This document shows, in pieces, positions 1 through 11,831 of a stretch of DNA of 64,000 nt. The translations under genes were made by a program, and so were the position numbers. The DNA is from Scleromitrula shiraiana (lineage: Eukaryota; Ascomycota; Leotiomycetes; Helotiales; Sclerotiniaceae), in contig JABELC010000006.1 of the NCBI GenBank assembly GCA_028455995.1, positions 1,054,001-1,118,000 on the forward strand, written 5' to 3'. The notes under the pieces are model-generated. The model was not told where the DNA came from. It did no database searches and saw only the letters and a list, made by a program, of their open reading frames with translations. The first letter of the stretch is position 1; each line of letters opens with the position of its first letter.

Positions 1-2045
1 ACGTCATATGGTAATGATGCCATGTTATCTTGAGAAATGCCTACGTACAGCCCAAATCATTCAGGACAGTATTCAAGAACGGTTAGGTGGATCGACTTTT
101 GTAGAATTAATATATCATACGAGGTGTCGATATCTTATGTGGCTCGCGTGAGGTAGGTAACAGAAAAATCGAAATCGGAATCGGAATTCGTACATGAGAC
201 TATACAGTTGCAAAGAACTGATGACTTTTTCAGAAGGAGAATAAGCAATGTGGAATTGTTTTTATGTGCAGGTCGGAACTAGTTCATATTCTTGTTTGCT
301 AGATATTTTCACTTTGTGAGTAGATATAACTTTCAGTTCTCAGCAATTTTTAATCGGCGTGATTAGCTAGAGACTGGAATGGGTCAAGGTAAAATGTAAT
401 GATTTCAAGTTGAGATTCAACTGTGCAAGAGTACTTGTGTACCGCAAGGAGTCAAACGGTATAATCAAGGCGTCTCCTCACTTGTGAACATGGTAGAGCA
501 ACTGATCTCAAGTTGGGATTATAATATCCACGTGTCTCCCGTGTTTGCCATGGTAGGGGCCGATAAACCCATTAGATTGACACCAAAGTATCTTCTAGTG
601 TTTAACAACCGTGTTGGTTTGTTGCTATAGAGCTCGCTGATATCAAAGGGTCTTACGATGATGAAGCATGTGTAAACATGAGCATAAATGCAAACTGAAT
701 AGAGATATAAACTGAATCTCCCAATTAAGTTCCGTTAATACGTTATGCATATACGTTATCATCAAATAAATTCACGTTGCAGAACAAAAGCCTTTAGAAA
801 GTGAATAATATTGAATATTCGAAGATTCCAATCGGCTATTTGATATACTCTCTCACTCGAGCTTGCGATGCAAAATCAGACATCATATATCGTCAAACAT
901 ATCAGATGATACTTGTGTGGAAACGCCTCGATAGTTTTTCCGCTCAACTACCGTAACGGAAGGATCTAGATATCAGGAAATCCAGCCCAATAAGAGGCTA
1001 TGCAAGAGGATCAACATTTCTAGCCAGAACAGAGGCCACGATTCAACATCCGGCTCGCCCATGAAACTGGGTAACAGTGGATTCTTTTCCCCAAATTCTT
1101 GTCATGGTCCTCGGGTAATCTTACTTAGGATCAAATCTGTGGATACTCTTGAGGTACTATAATCAAGTCATTGCTCTGTACCTTGCCAAATCTTTTATCT
1201 TAGTTCATCGCATTTATTAAAAAGGTATGCGGTAGAGGAGAGGGATCTGTGTTTGTATAAATAAGAAAGAATTGTGTCTGATTTTCCTCCTTGAGGTTTA
1301 GTGGAAAAGAGAAAGACTGCTCTCTGGTTTAGTATATGGAAATATGAATGTGTACCCTATCGGCAGTGACGGAATAGTACTACCAAAAAAGGTATGAACG
1401 CCTTTCTAACCAACGTGCATCTTGTGTAAATGCCTATGCAGAAACTGAGCTGAATTTCCTTAGGTCGCATTCGAAAGATATTCATATATTAGGTTTAAAT
1501 CCAGACTCCTTTGGTCGATTCTGTTCAAATATTAAGCTGAAAAGGTATATAACTTAGGATCGACGTATGCAGTGAAACGTTTGATTAGGATGACAACTTT
1601 TTTTCTTGGTGTGAATAATATATTGTGAGCTGAAAGAAAAAAAGAATCATATAATGAAAGGTATAGATATTGATTTGCTGTTCAGTTTGTGAATATGATG
1701 TTTATATCTGCCGAATACGTCGTTTCGAAGCCCAGGGTGAATCTTTTGAAGTACGGTATGTTGTGCTGCTGTCGAGCACTTATTAGACATATGAATATTT
1801 CATTTCATTCCAAATGTAAATGCCGAGATTTTCTGCAATATTTGTCCAATGAGAAATACTCTCGGATTTTGGTACTGGATAGGACTTGTCCGAAGATAAC
1901 GCGTACGATACAGGCCATAATTATATACGGTCAGTCTCGTCAGCATTAGGAATTCACTCGTATATTTACTAATACCTCCTCATTTGCCGACCGTTGAAAA
2001 AGAATTAGGGGGATGTGGCATTGGAAAGGGTTTTCGAGTTATCTA

Positions 2046-2063
2046 CCCCCCCCCCCCCCCCCC
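2046..2063. repeat. Homopolymer of 18 C
   Basis: An uninterrupted run of 18 cytosines. Its length may be unstable or a sequencing artefact; no gene depends on it. Confidence 0.9.
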
Positions 2064-2283
2064 AGTTTGCCGTTATCACTATCACTCGTGTCAAGATAAC
2101 ATGATCGAATCTCGTTGGATGAATTGTTTCCAAGATTGCCCCGAAATATGCAGTAGTACTGTAGAAGCCCTAAAAGGAACCCCTACTCCTACTAAACTAG
2201 GGGACGGATAATCTATCTAGGTCCCCGGTAGGTCTGAAAGCCCTATAGTGGAGCTGAATTTAAAATTTAATGGCACTACTCTA

Positions 2284-2325
2284 GTAGAAATGTAGAAATG
2301 TAGAAATGTAGAAATGTAGAAATGT
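2284..2325. repeat. 8-bp tandem repeat (GTAGAAAT)n
   Basis: Five perfect copies of GTAGAAAT in a row, followed by a partial copy. A microsatellite in non-coding DNA. Confidence 0.9.
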
Positions 2326-4101
2326 GTGAACAATGTCCTTTGATCCTTGGATCTTTTGGTTTTTTTTTTTTTCGACAATTCTGGGGTCCGGAGTAAGCAA
2401 GCTTCGGATGAAACGTTCTAGAAGTTACATTTGTTCAACCCTGAATAGAATGAAGGGGGAATGAAGTTATACTACAGCATTTATTATGTATGTAGCCTTT
2501 AGGTTTCGATTCGAAAATGTAAAGAGGAAAACAAAACGTTTTTTTCTTCTTCTTATCTTGCTTACTTGGTGTATATGGATATCCTAGTTTTGTTCGAGCT
2601 GTACCACCGGTAAGTCTTGCCTTTGCCTTGTCATTCCCGGATCTTACATACATACTCAATCCATGTAACATACGCTTGCTATATTGGTGTTAACGAACCG
2701 TTCCCCCCCCCCTTCCTCATTTTAGGCCTTTCTCATACAATATTATGGAACTAATGTTCCACAGACATGACTCGATCCATGCAAATACTACTCGAAAACT
2801 ACATCGACTGATATACCTGTATAGGGTAACTCTTCTTCAATATTTCATCCTCATTCACCGAACAGACCTATTCTAGTCTCGGAACTCACCCAACAGTTCG
2901 GAAATATGATGGGCAGGGAGTGTCAAGGTAGTGGGTCTGGGCATACATTCAAAGTCTCTAGATGCTTACATTACTGCATTACCCAGCAGACTAAGGACCA
3001 TACAGAATGTCCGTATTGCGATATATAGCTTGACATATCAAGTTCCCATGCAAGGCCACAAGGTTTGGTATGAACCAATTCTAAATTGCACGAAGGAACG
3101 TGGGGAACTCAAGAGACTCACTCTGGTGATACGTACGGAGCAGATGGCTTGTCAGCCTGTACCGATGAGGAATAAAAGGGATCCATTCCCTTTTTCCATT
3201 TTCTGTGTTTCTGGGTCCCCAGATATATTCTTTTTTGTATTAGAAGAGTTTCGATTTTCGATTCTTATTATCGTTCTTGTTTTTTTGTAGCATATATCCT
3301 TTCCTAGAGACTGTTTCTCATTCTTTGAATATACGTTGAATATCAAAATTCATTCCATTGTCTAGGCCCTCGGGAGAAATTGGATATTACTTTTCATCCG
3401 ATATCTAAAGATACATTGTATTCTGAGATCTACTCGATACTTACAATTGCCAAATAATGTTTATAATTCGCTCACTGCCTTACAGTCCATCTACATGTAG
3501 TGATGAAAGTTAGTCAAGATCTAGAAAGGAATTAAGACGTTATATTCTTGTTTAACCACCCACTGTAGCTATATTGTCACAGTAAGTATACTTACCTAAA
3601 GTTTCTGAATATCCTCGTTGATGAATGAAATGTCTGTAGTAAGGTAAAGAGTATAGGATTTCGAATAGCCTCATCTTTTACCGAATCTCACAACCAACAA
3701 GATGCTTATCGAAAGTGAATGAGACAACCCAACAACGTATTAGCCGAAATTAGTTCTTGATTCTCAATTTCGAACAGAAAAAAAAAAACAACTTATTTAA
3801 AGCTGTCACTTGCACTCTCCCAGGTATACTTGAACGAGTTACCACAAGCCGAGAGAATTTTGATTTCTTTCCTGTCGTTGTGTCTCATTTGGTTTCTTCC
3901 TCCATTGCAAGCAGAGCACGACTATACTCAACAACATCTTAACTTCTTCAACTTGGTGAATCATCTTACTTTGTTCAGAACTTCGCCTTTGCCATTCACT
4001 ACAAGCCATTAAATCTTTAGATCGATCTTGCGATCTCCAATTAAACGGTTCTGACCTTTCACTCCCCGACCACACCTTGATTTATCCATTGAGCTATCAA
4101 T

Positions 4102-6996
4102 ATGTCTGGAAGATCAGCACGCGTTCGGAAACAAAAGGCAAATGTCAAAATCGAGGGTTATGGATATCTTGAGCATAATGATAATCCGAAAGAGAAAGCA
4201 CCTTCGGTCAAATCAGATCCATCATTGAGAAATTTTCCATGTGTAGTCGATGACAGTTTCTCGGATTTCTCAACTCATCCAGATTTCATTATCTCAAAAC
4301 AATCCAAACAGTCTGATGAGAATAATCAAAGAGAACACAGGGATGAGAATCACCCGGCATATGCAAGAATTAGAAGGCCACAAGTCCCCATAATCGACGT
4401 ATCTGGGATTGAACGGTCTTCCCTTCGACAAACCTTGGATAAAGCCAGCGAGAATAGCCGAAATAAACTCTCTAGTTGGTTTCAAAAGAAGAAGAAAACA
4501 GATGAACCAAAGGATGTTAATTCCACCCCGCCCTTGACACCCGTTGGTGGAAATGTCAATGAGTTACCTGCCGAAGTTCCTAAAGTGTCTTATGGACAGC
4601 TACCGCCAACACCAAACACGCCAAGAATGATATATTGGGGTGAACTCGGACAATCACAATGGGACAAACTGGCTAGAGATCCGGAATTATGGGATCCACG
4701 TGGAGATACATTAATATTTTGGTCAACATCAGACAATGAGATGCCATGTTTCCGTGTATCTTCACATGAAATCGAAGCAATGGAATCTCCAGTTCTTACC
4801 AGATTGCTTCACGATGGCCTGGTAGATGAAGTCGATAATTTCGTCACTTATCGCGGTCAAATATTTCGTCCCAACAACCCAACACCTCCAGGTTCAGAAT
4901 CAAGTAGGAGCTTTGAGGATCCTAACGGCCAAATTTCTTACAAAATTCGTCTTCCAATGGCAGGCGATGTTTCAAAAAATGAGATAATACGCCACAAACT
5001 TGCATATAGGAATGTATTGGCCATGTTTTCTCATCGAGTTGGTATTGTGGGCTTTGACTTACATCAAGCACTTATTGATTTGCATGGAAAACTCAGGGAT
5101 ATTATGCCTATGGGAGCTGATATTACCGGCCTGATAAGTAGTTATATCACTGATATGGCTTACGATGATGTGCGAAATGATCCGGAAGCTGCTTGTACTA
5201 TCCTTACTTGGAGTGAAGATAAGAACGTTCGATGGGAAGAAGGTTGGCGAGAGGCATTTGTTCACTGTGTTGGCATGTACAACCAAGTATCTTTACTACC
5301 CAGTTATAAATTTGTCTCGGCAAAAACACGCGCTCTGTTGGATGGTGCTAGTTATCAAAGTTCCTGTAAGATTTCTGAATGCGAGAATCTATTGGCAAAG
5401 TTTGACTACAGCAATTACTGGCCTCCAAATTCGGACAACCCTCTGAGTACCTCTCGCGCTGCGTTTGGTAGGCTCCAATGTTTCTTTTGCGAATATTATT
5501 GTGGAGTATTTGATAGCTGGCCTGTTGCCCCTCCTCGTTCACCAAATATCGATGGTTGGTTGAGTAGAAGCTCAGTCAATATATTAACTAAGGACTTTAA
5601 TGCGCTTTATGATTTTTTGGTTGATCGAAGAGTCATATGGGATACTTCGGTCGAATCAACATATAACCGACGTCCGAACATTATTCTTCCTGGAAGTCGA
5701 GATTTTGCCTCTGACAGTTACTTTGATTTCACTAAATACGTTGATAAATTCGATACCGAGCATAATTTTCCGCATATTCCACATCCATTTCCTATACTTC
5801 CAACATCATGTCGCCCAAGTCCAAACACGGGGAAGGTATCACAGATAGAAAAAAGACGATTTGCGCTGGCTTACATCGAGGCAACCAACATATTTGCTCT
5901 CGGCGATGATCAATCTTCTAATCCACTTGTCGAAGCATATATGCAATTCGAAAAGACTGATATGGTTGGAGAGATCGATCCTAGAGGTGCTCGACAAGCT
6001 CGATGGGTTTTGATTTACTTTATCTTACAGACTCTAGCATCGATATCAGTCGACACGCCAAAGTTGAGATACAAGGAAGATGTTGATTATTTCCTGGCGT
6101 CTTCTCTTTCAAAGACACCACCATGGAATCCAGGAAATACAAATATTGAGCAGGCGGAGCATAATCAAAGTCACTGCTGGACCATCCGCGCGAAATGGTC
6201 CCAGCCTGAGCAAGCTCGACAGAAGTCCCATAGTCGACAGCATCAAGGAGATCAGGGAGGTAGGCCAGAAGAATTTCATAAACCAGCTATATCGAACAGT
6301 CAATCTGCTACACCAACAATGTCCAAAGTGTCAAGCTACGAAAGCATTCCACGAACAACGTTCTCTGAAGCAGATACCACGAATGACATGGAATCTGCAC
6401 ACACATCTGCTGCAATATCTGTGGCCGATAGTGAAACCAGTTATTCGAGAATGCAATCCCCTGAATTGAGTATTCGTTCCAGGGTTCCAGCTGGATCTCG
6501 ACAACAAGTAAAGCAGTCAGCATCGGGAACTTTTCCACCTACCCAAGGCCAGAGCCAAGGATATAATACACTACAATATCCAATTTCAGAGCCTCGGACT
6601 CCTCAACTTAGCAGTCCGCATATCCGAAATCGTGGTGCACCATTTAGATCCCCACGTATGAAACCACCAACATATCTACCACCTCCATATCCTATTCCTC
6701 CTCCTCCTCCTCCACCACCACGATCTTCCAGTCGAGGTTCCCCCAAACTTTACAACACAGCTCAAGGAGATATTGTGGGTTTAAGAATTCAAAAGATTTC
6801 TAGCCATTCATCCTCAGAATCTCCCACTATATTATCTCCCAATGGCAGTCAATTTAGCAATAGCGGTTATGCGGCGGGAATCGAGAAATTGGAAGAACCG
6901 ACATGGCCAGTTTCCAACCAACACTCATCTCGTCGTGGTCGAGAGACTCAAACTCGACGTACTCCACATATTCGAGATTTTGATGAACAAACTTAG
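4102..6996 (+). CDS. Conserved fungal protein of unknown function, 964 aa
   Basis: A single uninterrupted frame of 964 codons starting at ATG 4102, preceded by a pyrimidine-rich leader. I do not recognise a named family. Residues 1-170 are polar and probably disordered, with a TP-rich linker. A globular, aromatic-rich core runs from about residue 170 to 680, opening with YWGELGQSQWDKLARDPELW, and is typical of fungus-specific domains of unknown function. The last 280 residues are Ser/Pro/Gln-rich with a polyproline tract near residue 860 (IPPPPPPPP) and a basic end. No signal peptide or membrane segment is seen. The polyproline tail could bind SH3, WW or profilin partners, which is inference. 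It reads toward DPH2, 670 bp downstream on the same strand. Confidence 0.9.
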   Translation: MSGRSARVRKQKANVKIEGYGYLEHNDNPKEKAPSVKSDPSLRNFPCVVDDSFSDFSTHPDFIISKQSKQSDENNQREHRDENHPAYARIRRPQVPIIDVSGIERSSLRQTLDKASENSRNKLSSWFQKKKKTDEPKDVNSTPPLTPVGGNVNELPAEVPKVSYGQLPPTPNTPRMIYWGELGQSQWDKLARDPELWDPRGDTLIFWSTSDNEMPCFRVSSHEIEAMESPVLTRLLHDGLVDEVDNFVTYRGQIFRPNNPTPPGSESSRSFEDPNGQISYKIRLPMAGDVSKNEIIRHKLAYRNVLAMFSHRVGIVGFDLHQALIDLHGKLRDIMPMGADITGLISSYITDMAYDDVRNDPEAACTILTWSEDKNVRWEEGWREAFVHCVGMYNQVSLLPSYKFVSAKTRALLDGASYQSSCKISECENLLAKFDYSNYWPPNSDNPLSTSRAAFGRLQCFFCEYYCGVFDSWPVAPPRSPNIDGWLSRSSVNILTKDFNALYDFLVDRRVIWDTSVESTYNRRPNIILPGSRDFASDSYFDFTKYVDKFDTEHNFPHIPHPFPILPTSCRPSPNTGKVSQIEKRRFALAYIEATNIFALGDDQSSNPLVEAYMQFEKTDMVGEIDPRGARQARWVLIYFILQTLASISVDTPKLRYKEDVDYFLASSLSKTPPWNPGNTNIEQAEHNQSHCWTIRAKWSQPEQARQKSHSRQHQGDQGGRPEEFHKPAISNSQSATPTMSKVSSYESIPRTTFSEADTTNDMESAHTSAAISVADSETSYSRMQSPELSIRSRVPAGSRQQVKQSASGTFPPTQGQSQGYNTLQYPISEPRTPQLSSPHIRNRGAPFRSPRMKPPTYLPPPYPIPPPPPPPPRSSSRGSPKLYNTAQGDIVGLRIQKISSHSSSESPTILSPNGSQFSNSGYAAGIEKLEEPTWPVSNQHSSRRGRETQTRRTPHIRDFDEQT

Positions 6997-7665
6997 TTTT
7001 TCCTTGGTCTTCCGGAAATGGCTGATAGGTAGAATCTGCTCGAAATTACACAACCCACAATGTTTGGGCTTGTTCCAGGAACTTCATTGCCTCATATGGT
7101 ATCATTTTTTCCTCAATACAGTTTGCTATATTTGCTTGAAGGAATCAACTGCCATGACATCAAATATGCATATTCTTTGGCGTATGATGATGGGTATAAT
7201 TTGATTTTATATTCTCCCATATATCAGGGCGGCTTGTCACCTAAGCTGATGACTTTGATGGTGATCAAATGATAATTATTTAGGGAACTTTAACATTTGA
7301 TATTTACATTGTGTTTTGTGGTTGGAGAATACCTTGGTGTTGTGGTGTATCTTTCGATCGCCCTGCTTGCTTTACCTGGCTATGCTTGCATGTTCGATTG
7401 CTTGCGGGGTGATATTATGAGGATTCTGGCGGTTATTTGCATTCTGATAAGGGCAATTCATAGGGGAGATTTGTATGATAGAATTGTTTAGCTTAAAATC
7501 TATTGACATGATAATGAGTTATAAATCTCCCATTGCTTGCTTATTGACCCATGATGTTGTTCATTTGGACAAGCTGAAATTTATTCTGCCGCATATGACC
7601 GCTTTTGGCGGGGGTAATCTCAACCCCGCGATCTCTAAATTTTCTTGAGCAAGAGAAGCAAAACT
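6997..7665. other. Intergenic region between the 964-aa gene and DPH2
   Basis: Contains the 3' end of the upstream gene and the DPH2 promoter. Several short open frames occur but none is supported. No strong repeat or RNA-like structure was seen. Confidence 0.6.
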
Positions 7666-9366
7666 ATGGAACAACTTACAACAGCCCCAGTTCTCTCAAC
7701 GCCAGAAGTACATATATTCGAGGACCCGACACCTCCCATCGCTAGCCAAGATGCACCGAAACTCTCGGACGATGAATTGTACGACGTTTACGAGATTTCG
7801 CGAACAGCAAGGAAGGTTGAAGAGGGTGGATGGAGAAAGATAGCGTTACAATTTCCGGATAGTATGTTAGGAGAGGCACCAAGGGTATTTCAAGCATTGG
7901 AAGAGGCCCTCTCGAAATTGTCTGTGGAAAGAGGTAGATATGGGTCTGAGAACACGGAAGAATCTACCCTCGAAACCGATTTCAGCAACCTTTCGACAAA
8001 TACAGCAAATGCGATACAGCGACATAGGTTATATATATTGGCAGATACATCTTATGGATCATGTTGTGTGGATGAAATTGCGGCGGAACATGTCGATGCA
8101 CAAGTAGTAATTCATTACGGACGAGCTTGTCTATCACCTACTGCTCGATTACCTGTTATTTACGTTTTCACCTCTCGTCCACTACTTCTCGATTCCGTTG
8201 TCGAATCTTTCGAAAAAACATACGCAGAGAAAAATGACAAAATTGCTATCATGGCAGACATTACCTATAATTCGCACATTCCAGCAATAGTTAAGAAACT
8301 GGAAGAAAATGGCTATGGAAATATTATTGCTCCGAAAATAACCCACGATCCAAGTGCTGTGATACCGAATCGAAAATTGGATGAAGGAATTGATATGAAG
8401 GAATACAGTTTATTTCATGTTAGTGCCCCACCTGCTGCATTATTATTTACTTTATCAAGTAGAGTCAAGGATATGCATATCTATTCTACGGATTCCACAT
8501 CGGGCAATGAGACGACAAGGACGAATACGACTCGAGCGCTCATGCGAAGATATGCTCTACTTACATCACTATCTACTTGTCCTGTATTTGGCATTTTGAT
8601 AAATACTCTTAGTGTTACGAATTATCTACCCACGGTCAATTCTTTAGCCTCACTTATTCGATCAAAAGGAAAGAAATCATACACATTTGTAGTGGGAAAG
8701 GTCAATGCAGCAAAATTGGCAAATTTTAGTGAGATAGGTGGATGGGTGGTTGTTGGATGCTGGGAGAGTAGTCTGGTAGAAGCAGAGGGATTGTATAGAC
8801 CTGTCATTACACCTTTTGAGCTGGGTTTAGCTTTGCAGAGTGATGATGAGCGAGTTTGGGGTGGTGAATGGGTTGCGGATTTCAATGCTTTGAATTTACA
8901 ATTGAATTCTGCTTCTGCTCCCCTCGCGGATACCTCAAAACCAGACACAGTCGATCAAAATGAAGAAAGCGGGACCATAGGAGTGGATGCGGAAGATTCA
9001 GAAGAAGAATCAATGCCACCGGAATTCGATCTTCGTACAGGTCGATACGTTTCTCACTCTCGACCAATGCGCACCACTCATACGACACCATCTGTACCAA
9101 AGAAGGAGTTGGAAAACGGTCTACAGTCGAATGCATCAAACAAATTGGTTAAGAGGGCGAAAATGGAATTGGCCACCGTGAATGGAGAGGTTAGTCCCGG
9201 TGCGGAATATTTGAAGGAAAAGAGAACCTGGACAGGATTGGGAAGCGATTATGATCGAGAGGCCATTGATGCAGGGGAGGAAAGGGAGATAGCGGCCAGT
9301 ATTGAGGAAGGAAGAAGCGGCGTGGCAAGAGGATATACAGTTGGGGAAGATGAGCTCAGAAGTTGA
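7666..9366 (+). CDS. DPH2: 2-(3-amino-3-carboxypropyl)histidine synthase subunit 2 (Dph2)
   Basis: Dph2 partners Dph1 in the first step of diphthamide synthesis: transfer of the 3-amino-3-carboxypropyl group from S-adenosylmethionine to a histidine of elongation factor 2, using a [4Fe-4S] cluster. The 566-aa protein shows the family hallmarks: DTSYGSCCVDEIAAEHVDAQ with Cys133/134, HYGRACLSP with Cys155, STCPVFGILINTL with Cys305, and VVVGCWESSLVEAEGLYRP with Cys365. The C-terminal tail carries acidic linkers and the usual Trp/Gly-rich end (RTWTGLGSDYDREA). The frame opens upstream at TTG 7645; ATG 7666 is the more likely start. The length fits fungal Dph2. It acts in the cytosol. No introns. 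Confidence 0.95.
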   Translation: MEQLTTAPVLSTPEVHIFEDPTPPIASQDAPKLSDDELYDVYEISRTARKVEEGGWRKIALQFPDSMLGEAPRVFQALEEALSKLSVERGRYGSENTEESTLETDFSNLSTNTANAIQRHRLYILADTSYGSCCVDEIAAEHVDAQVVIHYGRACLSPTARLPVIYVFTSRPLLLDSVVESFEKTYAEKNDKIAIMADITYNSHIPAIVKKLEENGYGNIIAPKITHDPSAVIPNRKLDEGIDMKEYSLFHVSAPPAALLFTLSSRVKDMHIYSTDSTSGNETTRTNTTRALMRRYALLTSLSTCPVFGILINTLSVTNYLPTVNSLASLIRSKGKKSYTFVVGKVNAAKLANFSEIGGWVVVGCWESSLVEAEGLYRPVITPFELGLALQSDDERVWGGEWVADFNALNLQLNSASAPLADTSKPDTVDQNEESGTIGVDAEDSEEESMPPEFDLRTGRYVSHSRPMRTTHTTPSVPKKELENGLQSNASNKLVKRAKMELATVNGEVSPGAEYLKEKRTWTGLGSDYDREAIDAGEEREIAASIEEGRSGVARGYTVGEDELRS

Positions 9367-11102
9367 TGGGATTATCGATAAATTAAAAGATAATTTTTGA
9401 GCATCGACAATGAGTTCACCGTCTGCATCACTATGGCATGCGCGAGCGACCAAAATCCATTACGGAACGAGTCGAAGATTTCCGATGCAAGTACTCTATC
9501 GCGGTATGGACCTGACCGACTATTTATTCGTTTCTTCTTCCATATAGAAAGAATTGAAGTTTGCAAGAAATGGACAAGGACAACGAATAAGACACATCAA
9601 CACGGTCAACTCGGCGAAAAGCTGCAGATACCCCACAACTACGAAACACAAGTACAATGTGATCACCTACATAACCGATATACTGAAGTACCGGTACAAG
9701 CACGGTATATCATCGAACACCGATTTTATTTTTGCTGTGCGCAAAATGTTGTGCTGGCAATACATAACAATCCCAAACAAAGTCTGGAAGTTCTGGTGTT
9801 AGGCTGCTTGGTGTGTAACCACCAGTCTTAGACGGTATGTTATGTATGGTTAGTCATATAATACAAATTATCTAAGGTTATCGAATCTCGAGGTCAATTC
9901 GTAGAATAAATGTTGTCTTCTTGCATTTACTATGTAGTCAAGGATCTTTTTTTGGATGGTACTTAATTTTTTCCCACCTTGGCGGCAAGAAAAATCTGGT
10001 GGCAGGCAGGTTGGCCCAGCCTCGTGAATTCTTTTTTTCCCTCTCCCCTAGTTCTATGGCGAAAATAATTTTGATACAACCATCAACCATACTATTGTGA
10101 TATAAAAAGCTATAATAATACGGTAAGTAGTGTGAAGAAGAAGGAATATAGGATTTTCCAGCCATTTTCCTTTTTTCATTGATCCCCTCTGATACCATCT
10201 CCCTTGGTGAATAGTATATTTTGCTCATATACCACACACATCATCATATTTACTTGCCTGCATTGTATCATTGCTGTTTTGTATTGTACTTGAACAATTG
10301 TATATTATCGCAGTATATATTCTTGTGGAGAGGAACACAAAAGTTTTACCCAGATTCTTCAACCCCCCAGCTCGCCGACCAGAAGACAATAAACCTCAAC
10401 GACGTCATATAGCCCATCCATCCCATTCATATCATCACACCGTTACAATCACAAATATCCAACCCAACGACTTTCCAAAGCCTCGTCAGCAATTTTGATC
10501 CTCATATCGAGGGTTCTAAAATTTCAATTCCTGTAGAATAACTTCTTTTTATCGCCCATTTGGAGGGAGAAGAAAAAACAAACAGGGCTGGAACCATTAT
10601 CACACCAAACAGGGCAGGGGGGGGCTCCATCAACATCTGGGGTTATCCTCAAATCGAATACAGTATATTAATATTAATATAAATACAAGGACCAAGCTTC
10701 TTTTCTTCTCAGACTTTTTTCGTTCATCCTTTTTCTCTCTTTTCCTTCTATTATACTATATACTTGAGTAATAAAAGTCATCCTCTCTTGGGCTTCTCGA
10801 CCTAAACTTGGAGAACAGCCCCAGCCTCGACAACGATTGCGAATTCACCCTGATTCACAGGTTATCACATAAGCTCACTTTCAGCTTCTTGGACTCGGCA
10901 TCTTGAATTACTTCAAGTAGTCGGTTGACTGACTTTCTTCCTTGCCTTCATCTGCGCAAATCAAATCAAATCAAATCAAATCACACAATAATTTTAATCG
11001 CAAAGCTTTTTGCTACTCGTTGTCGCATCAACATCAATTCATCAGTTAATAATATCATACATTCTGCGCCTGCGCCTTCCTTGAGCTGTTAATACATTCA
11101 AA
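9367..11102. other. Long intergenic region and leader of the MARVEL-like gene
   Basis: About 1.7 kb without a supported gene. Open frames at 9397-9831 begin at TTG and lack a domain or good codon pattern. The distal part (about 10500-11100) is CT-rich, contains ATATTAATATAAATAC near 10672 and a (TCAAA)n repeat, and resembles the long pyrimidine-rich promoter and 5' UTR of a fungal gene. Confidence 0.55.
10957..10982. repeat. (TCAAA)n pentanucleotide repeat
   Basis: Five tandem copies of TCAAA in the presumed 5' leader of the gene starting at 11103. Confidence 0.85.
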
Positions 11103-11831
11103 ATGCTCTTTGGAATATTCTTCGCCATTTGGCGATTTATGGAGATCATAACTTTGGTATGTAGTTCAGTTATCTGCTTACACATGAACCCTTTCTCTCT
11201 TCCTTCTTTCTCTCCCTACCTTCCTTCCTCCATTTGATGACCCCTCCCTCCCCCCTCGCTAACAAATCCTCCCTTTTAGATTCCAACCTTAGGAATGCTC
11301 GCTTTCTTCGTCCATATTTACGCAAGCAACAACGCCCTCACTCCAAACTACATCCTAGTCCTCTTTATCGTCTCGGTTCTCGCCGCAGCCTGGGCAATCG
11401 CTACCTTATTTACCTACCACCGAACCCGCAACAATGCGCTCTTCGTCTCCTTTATCGATCTCTGTTTCGTAGGAGCCCTCATAGCCGGCGTTTACGAATT
11501 ACGTCTTATCGCACATGCGAATTGCACATCGGTTAATATAGGCGCGGCCTATTATATCAATTTTGGAGCCTTTGGTAGTGCCAATGTTAATGGCGTTAGT
11601 GTGTCTGTGGATAAGACTTGTGCGATGTTGAAAGCGTGCTTTGCGTTTGGCATTATGAATTGTATTTTCTTTTCTATTACCAGTTTCTTGGCTTGTATAG
11701 TGGGTAGAGGTCATGAGAGGAGGAGGGATGAGAAGGTTTATGTTAGGGAGACTACTCATGTTAGTAGACATGGTCATAGGAGAAGTGGAAGTCATAGAAG
11801 TCAGAGGAGTTCGAGAAGAGCTTATGTTTAA
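11103..11831 (+). CDS. MARVEL-like four-transmembrane protein, 201 aa
   Basis: Two exons: 11103-11156 and 11280-11831. The intron (11157-11279) has a GTATGT donor, a GCTAAC branch about 20 bp before the end and a TTTTAG acceptor, and joins in phase 0. The protein has four hydrophobic segments: residues about 1-30 across the junction, 38-62, 75-95 and 135-160. Helix 2 ends in TYHRTRNNALFVSFIDLCF and helix 3 continues into AGVYELRLI, the layout of small fungal MARVEL-like proteins. The tail is basic (RRSGSHRSQRSSRRAYV). Such proteins associate with membranes; exact function is unknown. Without the short first exon the first helix would be truncated, which supports the splice model. Confidence 0.85.

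Larger units (their letters stand above)
1..4101. other. Intergenic region, no supported gene
   Basis: No reading frame here has convincing coding character. The longest open stretches (for example about 2931-3290 on the plus strand) have no recognisable domain, signal peptide or splice structure. Visible content is simple-sequence DNA: an 18-base C run, an 8-bp tandem repeat, and short T and C homopolymers near 2350 and 2702. The last 400 bases are pyrimidine-rich and probably form the promoter and leader of the gene starting at 4102. Confidence 0.6.

Noticed and set aside
481..560. tRNA-like words (TGGTAGAGCAACTGATC and nearby)
   Set aside because: A D-arm-like word is present, but there is no acceptor stem, no TTCGA-type T loop and no matching stems.
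2931..3290. Plus-strand open frame of 119 codons
   Set aside because: It has an unlikely composition, a hydrophobic end from T-rich DNA and no domain or promoter support, and it overlaps an opposite open frame.
9397..9831. Plus-strand open frame of 144 codons after DPH2
   Set aside because: Starts at TTG, competes with other frames and shows no domain; more likely the 3' region of DPH2.
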